In this document: piece after piece, positions 45,635 to 54,766 of the stretch
Position numbering within the stretch: position 1 is the first letter of the stretch
How the letters are laid out: each line of letters opens with the position of its first letter
Origin: JANOSH01 sp031415695
GTDB taxonomy: Bacteria; Actinomycetota; Acidimicrobiia; Acidimicrobiales; Ilumatobacteraceae
Direction of reading: 5' to 3'
Assembly (NCBI GenBank): GCA_031415695.1
Contig: JANOSH010000022.1
Span: 124,001-188,000 of the forward strand
DNA length: 64,000 nt
Translations under genes and position numbers: made by a program
The notes under the pieces: model-generated
Told to the model about the DNA's origin: nothing
Database searches by the model: none
What the model saw: only the letters and a program-made list of their open reading frames with translations

Positions 45635-46509
45635 AACGCCGCCTCGTACGCAATGCCATCGGCGAAGGTTCGGGGGTTGAACCCGAACGCCTGGCGCGCC
45701 GGCCCGATATCGAAGACCTTGTCCTCGACCAGCCGGTCGATCTGTTCGAGCTTGATCATCGTGCGTATTGGCAACCGTTCCTGCAGATGCACGGCGCCGC
45801 GCACGAGCGACAACGGCACCGGTAACACGCGGGCTCGGCGCCCCACGGCGTCCGCAGCCTGCTGCACGATGTCCTTGAACGCCAGTGCCTGGGGTCCGGC
45901 GATGTTGAACGCTTGGTGCGCCGGTTCGGCCAGCTGTTGGTCCAGTTGTTCGGCGGCTTGCACCAGCACCTGGGCCAAATCGGCAACATGCACTGGTTGC
46001 TGCAGCCGGTTACCGCCCCCGGGCATGGGCACCACCGGGGTGCGTCGCAGCAGCATCAACAACCGCTCCATGTTGCGATCGCCCGGCGCGCCGTAGATCA
46101 TCGTCGGGCGCATGATGATGGTGTGCAACCCGCTCTCTACGACGCTCGTCTCGGCCGCCACCCGCACGGCCTTGGATGCCGGGTTCAAGTTCGTGAAAAT
46201 GCCGGTGGTGGACACGAACACCCCGTGCTCGATACCGGCTTCGGCTGCCGCCGCCGTGATAGCCGGTGCATGGCCAAATCCTAGCGACGCCACGTTGAGC
46301 AGCACGTCGGCCTTGGCCGCCGAGAATGCCGCATCAAGACTGGCCGGATCGTCCAAGTCACCGAACACCGGAGTGGCGCCGTGTTGAGAAACACGGTCGC
46401 CCGCAAGCGCGCTGCGGACCAGGGCCGTGACGTCGTGGCCTCGGTTCACCAGTTCGGCAATGACGAAACCACCGGTGAAGCCGCTGCCGCCGGTGAGCAG
46501 CACCCTCAC
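45625..46509 (-). CDS. NAD-dependent sugar epimerase/dehydratase-like SDR
   Basis: A 294-residue extended SDR. VLLTGGSGFTGGFVIAELVN is the dinucleotide loop; FGDLDDPASLDAAF, VFVSTTGIF, RPTMIYGAPGDRNMERLLML and FNIAGPQALAFKDIV follow the family order. The Y-x-x-x-K pair is not obvious, so it may be an atypical reductase. GTG 46509 overlaps the glycosyltransferase stop. Confidence 0.8.
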   Translation of the reverse strand: MRVLLTGGSGFTGGFVIAELVNRGHDVTALVRSALAGDRVSQHGATPVFGDLDDPASLDAAFSAAKADVLLNVASLGFGHAPAITAAAAEAGIEHGVFVSTTGIFTNLNPASKAVRVAAETSVVESGLHTIIMRPTMIYGAPGDRNMERLLMLLRRTPVVPMPGGGNRLQQPVHVADLAQVLVQAAEQLDQQLAEPAHQAFNIAGPQALAFKDIVQQAADAVGRRARVLPVPLSLVRGAVHLQERLPIRTMIKLEQIDRLVEDKVFDIGPARQAFGFNPRTFADGIAYEAALCR

Positions 46510-47747
46510 CTTTTGGCCTGACGAGTGGCCACCTTTTGCAGCAACACCAGATAACGCGCCGCCAACGTGCGGCGATCGAAATGTTCGGTCACATACCGGC
46601 GGCCAATGATGCCTTGTTGCGCCCGACGTTGGGGATCCTTGGCCAGCATCAAAATCGCCTCGGCCAAGGCCATAGGATCCTCGGGCTCGACCACCGTGGC
46701 GCCGGCATCACGCAAGATGCGTGCCGGTTCGCCGCGCACCGCCCCGACGACCGCCTTGCCCGCCCCGAGAAACTCGAAGATCTTCGACGGGATGAACGAC
46801 GAGAACAGCAACACATCGCGCAACGGCACAATGCAGATATCGGCGGCGTTCACGATGCCCGGCACTGTGTCTCGGGGGACCGACGGCCGCAACGAGATGT
46901 TGTCAGCTCCCAGGCTCTGTACGTGGTCGGCCAGCTTTTGCTTGGCCGCGCCGTCGCCAACAAAGGCCATGTGAATATTGTCGGCCTCCAACCTGGCTGC
47001 GGCGTCGGCCACCGACGTGAGACCGTGCGAGATGCCATGCGCACCGATGTACAGCGCCAGCGTGTCGCCGGCTTGAACACCTAACGACTGACGAACAGCC
47101 GGGTCCGGCGCCCCGGGCTGAAACACTTCCAGGTCTACCCCGTTGGTGATGGTCGTGACATGGTCAGGCGCTATGCCGCGACGGATGAGATCTTCGCGAA
47201 AACCTTCGGTGACCGTGACCACATGGTCGGCGCTGCGATAGAAAAACAGCTCGATGCGTTCGAGCACCCAGATGATCTGGCGGTTCGTGAGCACGCCGAG
47301 CTCCACAAAGATCGCCGGCCAAAGATCGCGAATCTCGACCACCAAAGGGGCCCGTTTAAGCTTGGCTAAGACCCACCCCGAGAAGATCGAAAAGAATGTT
47401 GGTGACGACACCATCACCACGTCAGGGCGGCCCACCTTGCGGTAGCCGAGCACCACGCTCGTGACCATGAACGACAGGTGGCCCAGCGTCTTTTTGACGA
47501 ACCCCTCGTTCGGGGTGGCGTACAGCCAGGTACGCACCACCGTCACCGCGCCGGCCCGTTCGACCAGGCGCTTCTTACCCCGGTACTCGGGCCGAATGAC
47601 GCCGGTAGGGTGGTTGGGCATGCCCGTCAACAACGTGACGTTGGCCCCGCTCTCGGCCCAGAACCGGGTCAGCTCACCAATGCGCGCCTGAGGCGCGCCG
47701 ATCTCGGGCGCCGCGTAATGACAGACGACGACGATGTTGCTGGCCAT
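46506..47747 (-). CDS. WbuB-like GT4 glycosyltransferase
   Basis: A 413-residue enzyme. HYAAPEIGAPQARIGELTRF and TGMPNHPTGVI are the WbuB hallmark; EIRDLWPAIFVELGVL, NGVDLEVFQPG and PSKIFEFLGAGKAVVGAVRG complete it. WbuB transfers N-acetyl-fucosamine-type residues in E. coli O-antigen; the donor here is not known. It shares one base with the dehydrogenase stop (TGATG). Confidence 0.87.
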   Translation of the reverse strand: MASNIVVVCHYAAPEIGAPQARIGELTRFWAESGANVTLLTGMPNHPTGVIRPEYRGKKRLVERAGAVTVVRTWLYATPNEGFVKKTLGHLSFMVTSVVLGYRKVGRPDVVMVSSPTFFSIFSGWVLAKLKRAPLVVEIRDLWPAIFVELGVLTNRQIIWVLERIELFFYRSADHVVTVTEGFREDLIRRGIAPDHVTTITNGVDLEVFQPGAPDPAVRQSLGVQAGDTLALYIGAHGISHGLTSVADAAARLEADNIHMAFVGDGAAKQKLADHVQSLGADNISLRPSVPRDTVPGIVNAADICIVPLRDVLLFSSFIPSKIFEFLGAGKAVVGAVRGEPARILRDAGATVVEPEDPMALAEAILMLAKDPQRRAQQGIIGRRYVTEHFDRRTLAARYLVLLQKVATRQAKR

Positions 47748-49036
47748 CAGGCCCTGACGATGGACGCCATTGCGTCAGAGGCGGCGCTCGAGGCGGCCTT
47801 ACGGGTGGCGTTGCGAGTATCGACAATCAGCGAGGCGTGCCGCACCACAAAATCCCAGTCGTAGGCGGCGTGATCAGTAACAATTAGCACCGCGTCCTGG
47901 CTGGCCAAATATTCAGCGGTGAGTTCCTGGCTCTTGAGCGACGGCACATCAAAGCTGCGCATCGGGGCCAGCGCTGCGATGTGCGGATCGTTGTACGACA
48001 ACACGGCACCCCGCGCCGCCAGCAGTTCCATCAACGCAAACGCCGGGCTTTCGCGGGGGTCGTCGACATCGGGCTTATACGCCACACCCAAGATGGCGAT
48101 CTTGCTGCCCCGCAGTGCTAGCGACCGGTCGTTGAGCGCCTCCATCAATTTGTGCAAGACATACTCGGGCATCGCCAAGTTGACTTCGCCCGCCAGTTCG
48201 ATAAATCGCGTAGTCAGGCCATGTTTGCGGGCCACCCACGACAAATAGAACGGATCGATCGGAATGCAATGCCCCCCCAGGCCGGGGCCGGGAGTGAATC
48301 GTTGAAAACCGAACGGCTTGGTGCTGGCCGCATCGATTACTTCCCACACGTCGATATCCATCCGGTCGAACAACACCTTGAGTTCGTTCACCAACGCAAT
48401 GTTGACGCTTCGATACGTGTTCTCGAGGATCTTGCAGGCCTCGGCCACCTCGCACGACGACACCGGAACAATTTGGCTGATCGCGGTGGAATACAACTCG
48501 CACGCCACCGCCAGACTGGCCTCATCGAACCCGCCGACCACCTTGGGAATCGTGCCGGTGCCAAAGTTAGGGTTACCCGGGTCTTCACGTTCGGGGCTGT
48601 AGGCTACAAAGAAATCGGCCCCCGCTTTCAGGCCCGACGTTTCCAAAATAGGAATGACAACATCACGGGTAGTACCGGGATAGGTGGTGCTTTCCAGCAC
48701 GACTAACTGACCGCGACGCAGGACCGCGGCAATCGTGCGCGCCGTGGCCTCGACGAAACGAAGGTCAGGGTCACGACTCTTGGTCAATGGCGTGGGCACA
48801 CAGATCAAGATGCAATCGGCCGCCGCCAGCGCCTGAGGATTAGTGGTGGGAACGAACCGGTTATTGGCCACACCCTCTGCGATCCATTCGCCACCTAGAT
48901 AGTTGATATAGCTCTGCCCGGCCAACAATTGACCCACTTTGGTTTCGTCGACCTCGTAACCAATGCACGAAAAGCCAGCATCGAGATATACCCGTACCAA
49001 TGGCAGGCCGACATATCCCAATCCCATGACAGCCAC
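47747..49036 (-). CDS. wecC: UDP-N-acetyl-mannosamine/glucosamine dehydrogenase
   Basis: A 429-residue member of the UDP-glucose/GDP-mannose dehydrogenase family. VMGLGYVGLPLVRVYLDAGF is the NAD loop, AYSPEREDPGNPNFGT and ACKILENTYRSVNIALVNEL are family motifs, and GPGLGGHCIPIDPFYLSW holds the catalytic cysteine. It oxidises the 6-hydroxyl to a carboxylate. The GTG at 49036 leaves almost no residues before the first strand; codons upstream (LLTRIQDRTAT) look coding, so an unusual start may lie a little further up, overlapping the wecA-like gene. Confidence 0.9.
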   Translation of the reverse strand: MAVMGLGYVGLPLVRVYLDAGFSCIGYEVDETKVGQLLAGQSYINYLGGEWIAEGVANNRFVPTTNPQALAAADCILICVPTPLTKSRDPDLRFVEATARTIAAVLRRGQLVVLESTTYPGTTRDVVIPILETSGLKAGADFFVAYSPEREDPGNPNFGTGTIPKVVGGFDEASLAVACELYSTAISQIVPVSSCEVAEACKILENTYRSVNIALVNELKVLFDRMDIDVWEVIDAASTKPFGFQRFTPGPGLGGHCIPIDPFYLSWVARKHGLTTRFIELAGEVNLAMPEYVLHKLMEALNDRSLALRGSKIAILGVAYKPDVDDPRESPAFALMELLAARGAVLSYNDPHIAALAPMRSFDVPSLKSQELTAEYLASQDAVLIVTDHAAYDWDFVVRHASLIVDTRNATRKAASSAASDAMASIVRA

Positions 49037-49062
49037 CGTGGCCGTACGATCTTGAATGCGGG

Positions 49063-50970
49063 TTAGAAGATCGTCGTTAATTGCACACCGCTTTCCGCCA
49101 CCGCCGGTCGATAATTCGTCCCAACGCTGAGCGAGACAATGGCGGTCAAACCACAGGCTTCGATTCGTTGTACCAACATAGCGGTAAGCCGCTCGTCGGC
49201 ACTCGGCACCCCAATCACCACCGAATCCACCTGCAGGCGTCGAGCGACCTCGAACAGGTCGTCACCCGTGCCGACCACCCGCACCCCGTGCAATGAACGG
49301 AATCGTTTGGCCGGGTCATCATCGATGAGGCCCACCGGATACAACGTGCTCAACGAATCGGTGAGCATCGGGATCAGCAGCGCCGCGCCCCGACCGGCGC
49401 CGTACACCAGCACCCTGCGCCCCGACACACTTGCCGGGGCCCGGCGGTCCCGTATCCCCCGCCAAACAGCACGCGGAACCAACATGAGTGGCCCCGCAAT
49501 CAACGCCGAGACGAACACGAACGAATCGGCCAACGCCGTGCCGCCCTGGCCGAGCAGCAGCGCCGACCCGAACACCACGTCGAGGGCCAGAACCGTGGCC
49601 ACACCACCAAGCTCGCTAAAGCTACCCACCCGCCAACGCCACCGGTAGATGCCAACCGACGCGCCCATGATGAGTTGCGACCCAAGGATCTGGGGAGCCA
49701 CGTCGAGCAGGTCGTTTACCGTCCCGCCGGCGCCGGCGCCCCGCAGCACCAGCAACGCCGTAAAGCAGCCCGCGGCCCACGCCATGGCGTCGACGACAAA
49801 CAGCATTGGCGCGCTCGACACCAACCACCGATGTCCAGCCTGGCGATACCCAACTGCAGTCAGTACCGGTCTCGGTGTCCGGGCAAGCACCGGTTCGAGC
49901 ACACTGCCATGACGCGCGAGCAACGCCGGAAGCATCATGTAGGCACCCAGAACCGCGGCTGCGCTGACGACCACCAGCCCGCGGCTGGCCACGCTCCAAC
50001 CGAGCGTCATGAGGGCCACGGCCATCAGAACCACGTTGATCGCCACTACTAGGCCCGTGGTCTGCACGTGGGACCAACCCGAACGGCACAACAATTGATA
50101 CGTGTGCGAGCGATGCGCTTCGAGCACCTGATCACCGGCGCGCCACCGTCGCAAGAACGTTAGCAACGGATCAATCACAAACACGCCTAAAGGGGCCGCC
50201 ACGGCCAAGGGGTCAAGCCCCTGGCGGATCGCAGCCACGGCAAACGCCGCTAGTGCCGCACCCAGAAAGTAGCTACCGACATCGCCAAGAAACATGCGGG
50301 CATGGGGAAAGTTGAACGGCAAAAATCCGAGCGCTGCGCCAACTAATACGGCGGCAACTGCCGCCAAGGCGGGCTCACCAGAGTTGTGGGCCAGGATCCA
50401 CCAACCCGCACCCGCGACCACGACCTGCATGGCCGAGATGCCATTGATGCCATCCATGAAATTGAAAGCGTTGACGAAGCCCACCAGCCAGAGCACGGCC
50501 AGCAAACTGGCACCGATCATGGTTAGCGGCGCGGCATGCCAGTCGCGCAGCAAGACCGGCACGAGGAGTAACGCGGCAGCAATCTGCAACACCAAGCGAA
50601 GGGCCGCGGGCATCGGATACAGGTCCTCGGCAAACCCCAAACACCCCATCGCCGCACACACCGCCAACAGCACCGGCGGATCCCCGACCACGCCGACAAG
50701 CAGCACCGCCGAGACAACGAGCACCAGTACAAAGCCCCCGCCCCGCGGCGTAGGCACCGCGTGTGACGAACGGTGATTGGGCGCATCGATGACTGCCAGC
50801 CACCGGAGCCCTAGGACCGCGAACGGCCCGGCCGCCAACGCCAGACACATGGCCAGCGCCGCCACTCGCCACGCGGGCCACGGAGTCACCGGAGGGCTGT
50901 CGAGTACGCCAACGAGAGCCCAACCACCGATCACGCAAAGCGGCAAGGCCAGTACGGCGATTTGGCTCAT
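49063..50970 (-). CDS. WecA/MraY-like phosphoglycosyltransferase fused to a FlaA1-type membrane/Rossmann domain
   Basis: A 635-residue protein. Residues 1-340 form a polyprenyl-phosphate GlcNAc-1-phosphate transferase with VNAFNFMDGINGISAMQV, ARMFLGDVGSYFLGAALAAF and AHRSHTYQLL, the DGxNG, FxGD and His motifs. Residues 370-500 add four more membrane helices, then VLVYGAGRGAALLIPML and YPVGLIDDDPAKRFRSLHG, the first Rossmann domain of WbpM-like dehydratases, but the catalytic SDR domain is absent. The enzyme should start the lipid-linked repeat unit; the fused domain may bind a nucleotide sugar as a sensor. It heads the eight-gene operon. ATG 50970 is chosen; a longer start at 51045 is possible. 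Confidence 0.82.
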   Translation of the reverse strand: MSQIAVLALPLCVIGGWALVGVLDSPPVTPWPAWRVAALAMCLALAAGPFAVLGLRWLAVIDAPNHRSSHAVPTPRGGGFVLVLVVSAVLLVGVVGDPPVLLAVCAAMGCLGFAEDLYPMPAALRLVLQIAAALLLVPVLLRDWHAAPLTMIGASLLAVLWLVGFVNAFNFMDGINGISAMQVVVAGAGWWILAHNSGEPALAAVAAVLVGAALGFLPFNFPHARMFLGDVGSYFLGAALAAFAVAAIRQGLDPLAVAAPLGVFVIDPLLTFLRRWRAGDQVLEAHRSHTYQLLCRSGWSHVQTTGLVVAINVVLMAVALMTLGWSVASRGLVVVSAAAVLGAYMMLPALLARHGSVLEPVLARTPRPVLTAVGYRQAGHRWLVSSAPMLFVVDAMAWAAGCFTALLVLRGAGAGGTVNDLLDVAPQILGSQLIMGASVGIYRWRWRVGSFSELGGVATVLALDVVFGSALLLGQGGTALADSFVFVSALIAGPLMLVPRAVWRGIRDRRAPASVSGRRVLVYGAGRGAALLIPMLTDSLSTLYPVGLIDDDPAKRFRSLHGVRVVGTGDDLFEVARRLQVDSVVIGVPSADERLTAMLVQRIEACGLTAIVSLSVGTNYRPAVAESGVQLTTIF

Positions 50971-51108
50971 GCGGCCCCGTTGGCCTACAACGCTGACCGC
51001 CACCGTTGCACGTCCTTCCTGCTCTGCGCCACCAGGTGCGCTCAAACCGACCCTTCATCAGGTTCCTCTCAACGTACTGCCCGCCCTATGCCGTGCGCAC
51101 CGGTCCAG

Positions 51109-52125
51109 ATGGCTCATTTCGACACGATCGCGCCCCGCTACGATGCGACGCGTGGAAACGAGCGCTCGGCACCGGTGAAGCTGGACCCGGCCGTCGCCGT
51201 CACCTTGCAGCAACGCGCTTTGACGCTTCGGCTCGACCGAGCGGCCGCGGCGATCGCTGGCGCGTTCACGTCGGCCAATATTCCGAGCCTACTTATCAAG
51301 GGTCCGACTACCGCTCGGCTGCTCTACGCCGGCGAGCACCGCTCGTATAGCGACATCGATCTGCTGGTTTCTGTCTCGCAATTCGACGAGGCCGCTCGCA
51401 CCGCCGAACAGTTGGGCTTCGCCAGCAACCCGGTACCGGCCGGTCGGGCGCGGGGCTGGGTCCACCGCCACCTCGAAGGCCAAGAGCGCCCGCTGGTACA
51501 TCGCGCCGATGGGCTCAGTCTCGACCTGCACCGGTGGTTCTACCTCGTGCCACAGAACTCACAACTGTTCGACATCTTGTGGGCAGGCCACGAGACGATG
51601 ACGCTCGACGGCGCCACCGTCGCCGTGCCCAACGCCGCCGGGATCGGCCTGCTCACGATGCTGCATGCCCAAGGTGGGGGCCACGTCGGCGCCGCCCACG
51701 AGCGGGTCAGTGCCGACGCGCTTCGGGCCGTCGACCAGCTGTCCGACGGCGTGTGGCGCGAGATTGCCGCACTGGCCCGACAGTTGGGTGTCGCCCGCAG
51801 CGTCGTTTCGGTACTGCACGAGCGGGGCGGCCGGCGCGGTGCCCAACTCTCTGCTGTGCATTTTCCCGGCACCGGACCAGATCGATGGCTGACCGCCCAC
51901 CTGCGAACCGGGAGCATCACGGCGTTTCAGATCTGCCGTTTTCGCCCTTACCCGTGGCCCAAGCGGCTTATGTTGATAATGCTGCCCCTAGTGCCCTCGC
52001 TCCGACCGGATGCGTCACTCAAGCACCAAGCCCAATCGGCCACCGTGCCCAACGGGCGGGCCTGGCTGCTACGAGACTTCCTACTCGCAGCCAAGGTGGC
52101 CTACACCCGCCACAAGCCCCACTAA
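51109..52125 (+). CDS. Nucleotidyltransferase family protein (NTP_transf_5 type)
   Basis: A protein of about 338 residues. LLIKGPTTARLLYAGEHRSY followed by SDIDLLVSVSQFDEA is the nucleotidyltransferase core with D-x-D ligands; LHRWFYLVPQNSQLFDIL and the helical tail fit the NTP_transf_5 family, which recurs in lasso peptide and other PqqD-linked clusters. It may modify a peptide or sugar with a nucleotide. Start is uncertain: ATG 51109, ATG 51088 or GTG 51178. It sits between the capsule operon and the RiPP locus and could belong to either; its neighbour, a PqqD-like gene, favours the latter. Confidence 0.65.
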   Translation: MAHFDTIAPRYDATRGNERSAPVKLDPAVAVTLQQRALTLRLDRAAAAIAGAFTSANIPSLLIKGPTTARLLYAGEHRSYSDIDLLVSVSQFDEAARTAEQLGFASNPVPAGRARGWVHRHLEGQERPLVHRADGLSLDLHRWFYLVPQNSQLFDILWAGHETMTLDGATVAVPNAAGIGLLTMLHAQGGGHVGAAHERVSADALRAVDQLSDGVWREIAALARQLGVARSVVSVLHERGGRRGAQLSAVHFPGTGPDRWLTAHLRTGSITAFQICRFRPYPWPKRLMLIMLPLVPSLRPDASLKHQAQSATVPNGRAWLLRDFLLAAKVAYTRHKPH

Positions 52126-52179
52126 CCCGTGCCAGGCCGCGTTGGAGCAGGCCCGCCCAAACCGCCCCCAATAAAGCCG

Positions 52180-52245
52180 GCCAAAGGGGCCGTTCACGTC
52201 CCACAAAGTTGCTCACATACATGTCGGTAACACATTTGTGAGTGT
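52180..52245 (-). pseudogene. Truncated start of a DUF234-type ATPase with its operator
   Basis: The operator-like stretch of 5887-5921 recurs here, reversed, followed by MYVSNFVGRERPLW, which matches the start of the ATPase at 5915 (VSDFVGRERDL). The match then ends. Only the promoter and about ten codons remain. Confidence 0.65.
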
Positions 52246-52249
52246 CTTT

Positions 52250-52561
52250 TCAAGCATAAGCCGCTGGCTCGACGGTCACGAGATTGTTCATTGCGAGAGT
52301 CTCGATGAACGTGGCGATGTCGGCCGCGAGGCGGTCGGGTTCGACGTTGTACTCGTCGAGGAGCACGGCGGTGGCGTCACCAACGGTGCCACTGGTGGTC
52401 AGGGCCTCCCACATTGAGCGTGCCACTGCGTCGAGACCGATGTACTGCTCGGTCTCCATGTTGAGCACGATCGATTCATCGTCCAAATCGCGGACGTAAA
52501 CCGATGGCAACGGTCGAACACGGCACGACAACGTGATGTGATTGGTGTCGTCTTTTTTCAC
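52250..52561 (-). CDS. PqqD-like peptide-recognition protein
   Basis: A 103-residue protein with the PqqD/RRE pattern: YVRDLDDESIVLNMETEQYI, GLDAVARSMWEAL, then TAVLLDEYNVEPDRLAADIA. This winged-helix fold binds RiPP leader peptides. It is a paralogue of the B1 protein at 60212 (METEQYIGLDAV against LETEQYYSLSDV). It is divergent from the methyltransferase gene at 52647, sharing an 85-base promoter region, so it may serve the plus-strand arm. GTG 52561 is the start. Confidence 0.75.
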   Translation of the reverse strand: MKKDDTNHITLSCRVRPLPSVYVRDLDDESIVLNMETEQYIGLDAVARSMWEALTTSGTVGDATAVLLDEYNVEPDRLAADIATFIETLAMNNLVTVEPAAYA

Positions 52562-52646
52562 GGACCTGATGCTGCCACACGGAACTTTGCCGCTGTATGG
52601 GCCGTCTCTACCACATTCCTTGACCCGCGTTGCTCGCTGTGGTCAG

Positions 52647-53873
52647 ATGTCGATCCAGTTCGATGCCCGGGTCGTACACGGGCCAGGCGAGGAGCGAGCA
52701 TGGTGGAAGGTCGGCGGGCGCACGCCTGGGTGGGGGTTTATCGTGTCCGGGCGTGAACTGCGCGAGCATCTCGCATACTGGACCGACGATGTGAAGGTCT
52801 CGGCCTACCGCGACGCTCTGGCGCGGGTTGTAACACCCGAGTCGGTTGTGCTCGATCTCGGGTGCGGCACTGGTTTGCTCGGCCTCCTCGCCTGCGAGGC
52901 CGGCGCGGCACGCGTGTACGCCGTCGATGCCGGGCCGATCCTCGCGGTGGCCAGGGAACTCGCCTCGGCGAACGGATTCGCCGATCGCATCGTGCACATT
53001 CGCGGCTGGTCCACCGAGATCGATCTTCCCGAATCTGTGGATGTGGTCGTGGCCGACCAGATGGGCGGGCTGGCCTACGACGCCGGCGCGTTCGCCTGTT
53101 TCGAAGACGCCAAGCGTTTCCTCAAGCCCGACGGCGTGTTCGTCCCGTCGGCATTCGAGTTGATGGTGACAGCCGTCGAGTCGGCCGAAGATTGGTCGGT
53201 CGTAGGCGGCTGGCAGGCGAGGGGAACGCTTGACACCGCGCTGGTAGCGCGATACGCCGCCAACACGTTATACAACGTGCACACCCCGGCCAAGGCCGTG
53301 CTATCGAGAGCAGCTGTCATCGGCCATGTACGGTCGGGGGAGTTCGCCCCGGTTGTCGCCAGCTGCCTCCTCGAGATCGAGCGCCCAGGGGTGCTCCATG
53401 GGCTGCTCGGCACGTTCAGGGCCACGATGGCGCCTGGGCTGAGCATCACGAACGACCCGGTCGCGTCGGCCCCGTTCCGCAACCGGTGGCGTTCGTTCTT
53501 GCCGCTCAGCGAGCAGCGCGTCGTCAATGTCGGCGATCGTATCTTGGTCGACGTCGACCTACGCCCGAGGACGCAATTACTCAGCTGGAAGGTGCGGATT
53601 GAGTGTTGCGACGGAACCGTGATCGAGGAGTCGCACAGCACGTTCTACGGGGCGTTCCTTTCCGTGAGCGACATGGCGGGCATGACGACGACACGACCGT
53701 TCAAGGTCGCGATCGACAACAAGATCGTCGACGCCGCCCTAGCGCTGTCCGAGGGACGTCACACGATCGCCGAGGTGAGCCAGGAACTTGCCAATCGCTT
53801 TCCCGAGCGACTACCTACCGAGGCGGCGGCGCGTCGTTTCGTCACCCGCCTGTCCGACGTGCTCTCGCTATGA
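52647..53873 (+). CDS. PRMT-like methyltransferase with PqqD-like C-terminal domain
   Basis: A 408-residue protein. VVLDLGCGTGLLGLLACEAG and ARVYAVDAGPILAVARELAS form the SAM site of protein-arginine-methyltransferase-like enzymes, and FLPLSEQRVVNVGDRILVDV belongs to the beta-barrel that follows. The double-glutamate loop of true PRMTs is replaced by VVVADQMGGLAYDAG, so the acceptor is probably not arginine. The last 55 residues (VDAALALSEGRHTIAEVSQE, LANRFPERLPTE) look like a PqqD-like winged helix that could dock the precursor leader. Its stop overlaps the kinase start by 4 bases. ATG 52647 lacks a ribosome site. Confidence 0.72.
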   Translation: MSIQFDARVVHGPGEERAWWKVGGRTPGWGFIVSGRELREHLAYWTDDVKVSAYRDALARVVTPESVVLDLGCGTGLLGLLACEAGAARVYAVDAGPILAVARELASANGFADRIVHIRGWSTEIDLPESVDVVVADQMGGLAYDAGAFACFEDAKRFLKPDGVFVPSAFELMVTAVESAEDWSVVGGWQARGTLDTALVARYAANTLYNVHTPAKAVLSRAAVIGHVRSGEFAPVVASCLLEIERPGVLHGLLGTFRATMAPGLSITNDPVASAPFRNRWRSFLPLSEQRVVNVGDRILVDVDLRPRTQLLSWKVRIECCDGTVIEESHSTFYGAFLSVSDMAGMTTTRPFKVAIDNKIVDAALALSEGRHTIAEVSQELANRFPERLPTEAAARRFVTRLSDVLSL

Positions 53874-54766
53874 ATACTGGCGTTCGCGACGTGGGCTCAA
53901 CGGTGTTCGAAGTAGCGGCCATTGCCGTGCGCTCCGAGTTGCCTTTATCGTCAAGGTTCCTCCCCCACACGCGAGAGGCTGAGTGCACCGTGCGAGTCGT
54001 CGAGCGGCTGCCCCGACGGCCGGGCGAGTGGATTCCCAGTGTTGATGACCTCACCTGGTGGGAGACTCGCTCCGACACCGGTTGGTGGCTTCGGGTCGAT
54101 GGCATCGCCACCGCGCACGTCAACGCCCTCGAACGAACAATCGACGTGCGGCCCGAGCCATTCGCGTCAATGGGCCTGGTCGCTGGGCTCATCGCCGACG
54201 CTGTCGTTCCTACCTTTCTCGCTTTGGCCGGCAAGGTCGTTTTCCATGCCACTGCGGTCGAAGTGGCTGGGGGAGCGGTGGCGTTCCTCGGCCGTTCGAT
54301 GGCCGGCAAGTCGTCGATGGCCGCGGCCTTCGCCACGTTGGGGTGCCCCGTGTTGGCCGATGACTGCCTTCGGGTCGAGCGGATCGACGGGACAGCAGTG
54401 GTGCTACCTACGGCTTTTTCACCTCGCTTGCGAGTCGACGCCGCCGAGAAGCTGTCCGACTTGCTGAGCGCAATCAGCCCCTCGTCGAATGGACCGGCGC
54501 GCCAACCGGTGCCGCTCGCGCGACTTTGCCTTCTTCGACGCGGCCACCCCGAGCTGGTCGTCGAACCGGTGAGACCAGCAGCGGCGGCCGCCGAACTCGT
54601 GCCCCACCTGTACTTCGGGCGCTGCTCACCTGAGCGTTCCTGGGAATTGGTCGGTCGTGTCGTGGAATCCATTGAAGGAGTCGAGGTCGTGCGGTTGTCC
54701 TATCCCGACGACCTTGACTGGATGTTGCACAATCGCAGCCGGCTGGTCGAGGCGCTGGCACGGTGA
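53870..54766 (+). CDS. HprK-like kinase of the RiPP locus
   Basis: A 298-residue protein. FHATAVEVAGGAVAFLGRS and MAGKSSMAAAFATLGCP give the histidine and P-loop of HPr-kinase-like proteins; VLADDCLRVERIDGTAVVLP follows. Relatives in lasso peptide clusters (for example the paeninodin kinase) phosphorylate the C-terminal residue of the precursor. ATG 53870 overlaps the methyltransferase stop, and its own stop overlaps the cyclase start (GTGA), so the three genes form one translational unit. Confidence 0.75.
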   Translation: MNTGVRDVGSTVFEVAAIAVRSELPLSSRFLPHTREAECTVRVVERLPRRPGEWIPSVDDLTWWETRSDTGWWLRVDGIATAHVNALERTIDVRPEPFASMGLVAGLIADAVVPTFLALAGKVVFHATAVEVAGGAVAFLGRSMAGKSSMAAAFATLGCPVLADDCLRVERIDGTAVVLPTAFSPRLRVDAAEKLSDLLSAISPSSNGPARQPVPLARLCLLRRGHPELVVEPVRPAAAAAELVPHLYFGRCSPERSWELVGRVVESIEGVEVVRLSYPDDLDWMLHNRSRLVEALAR

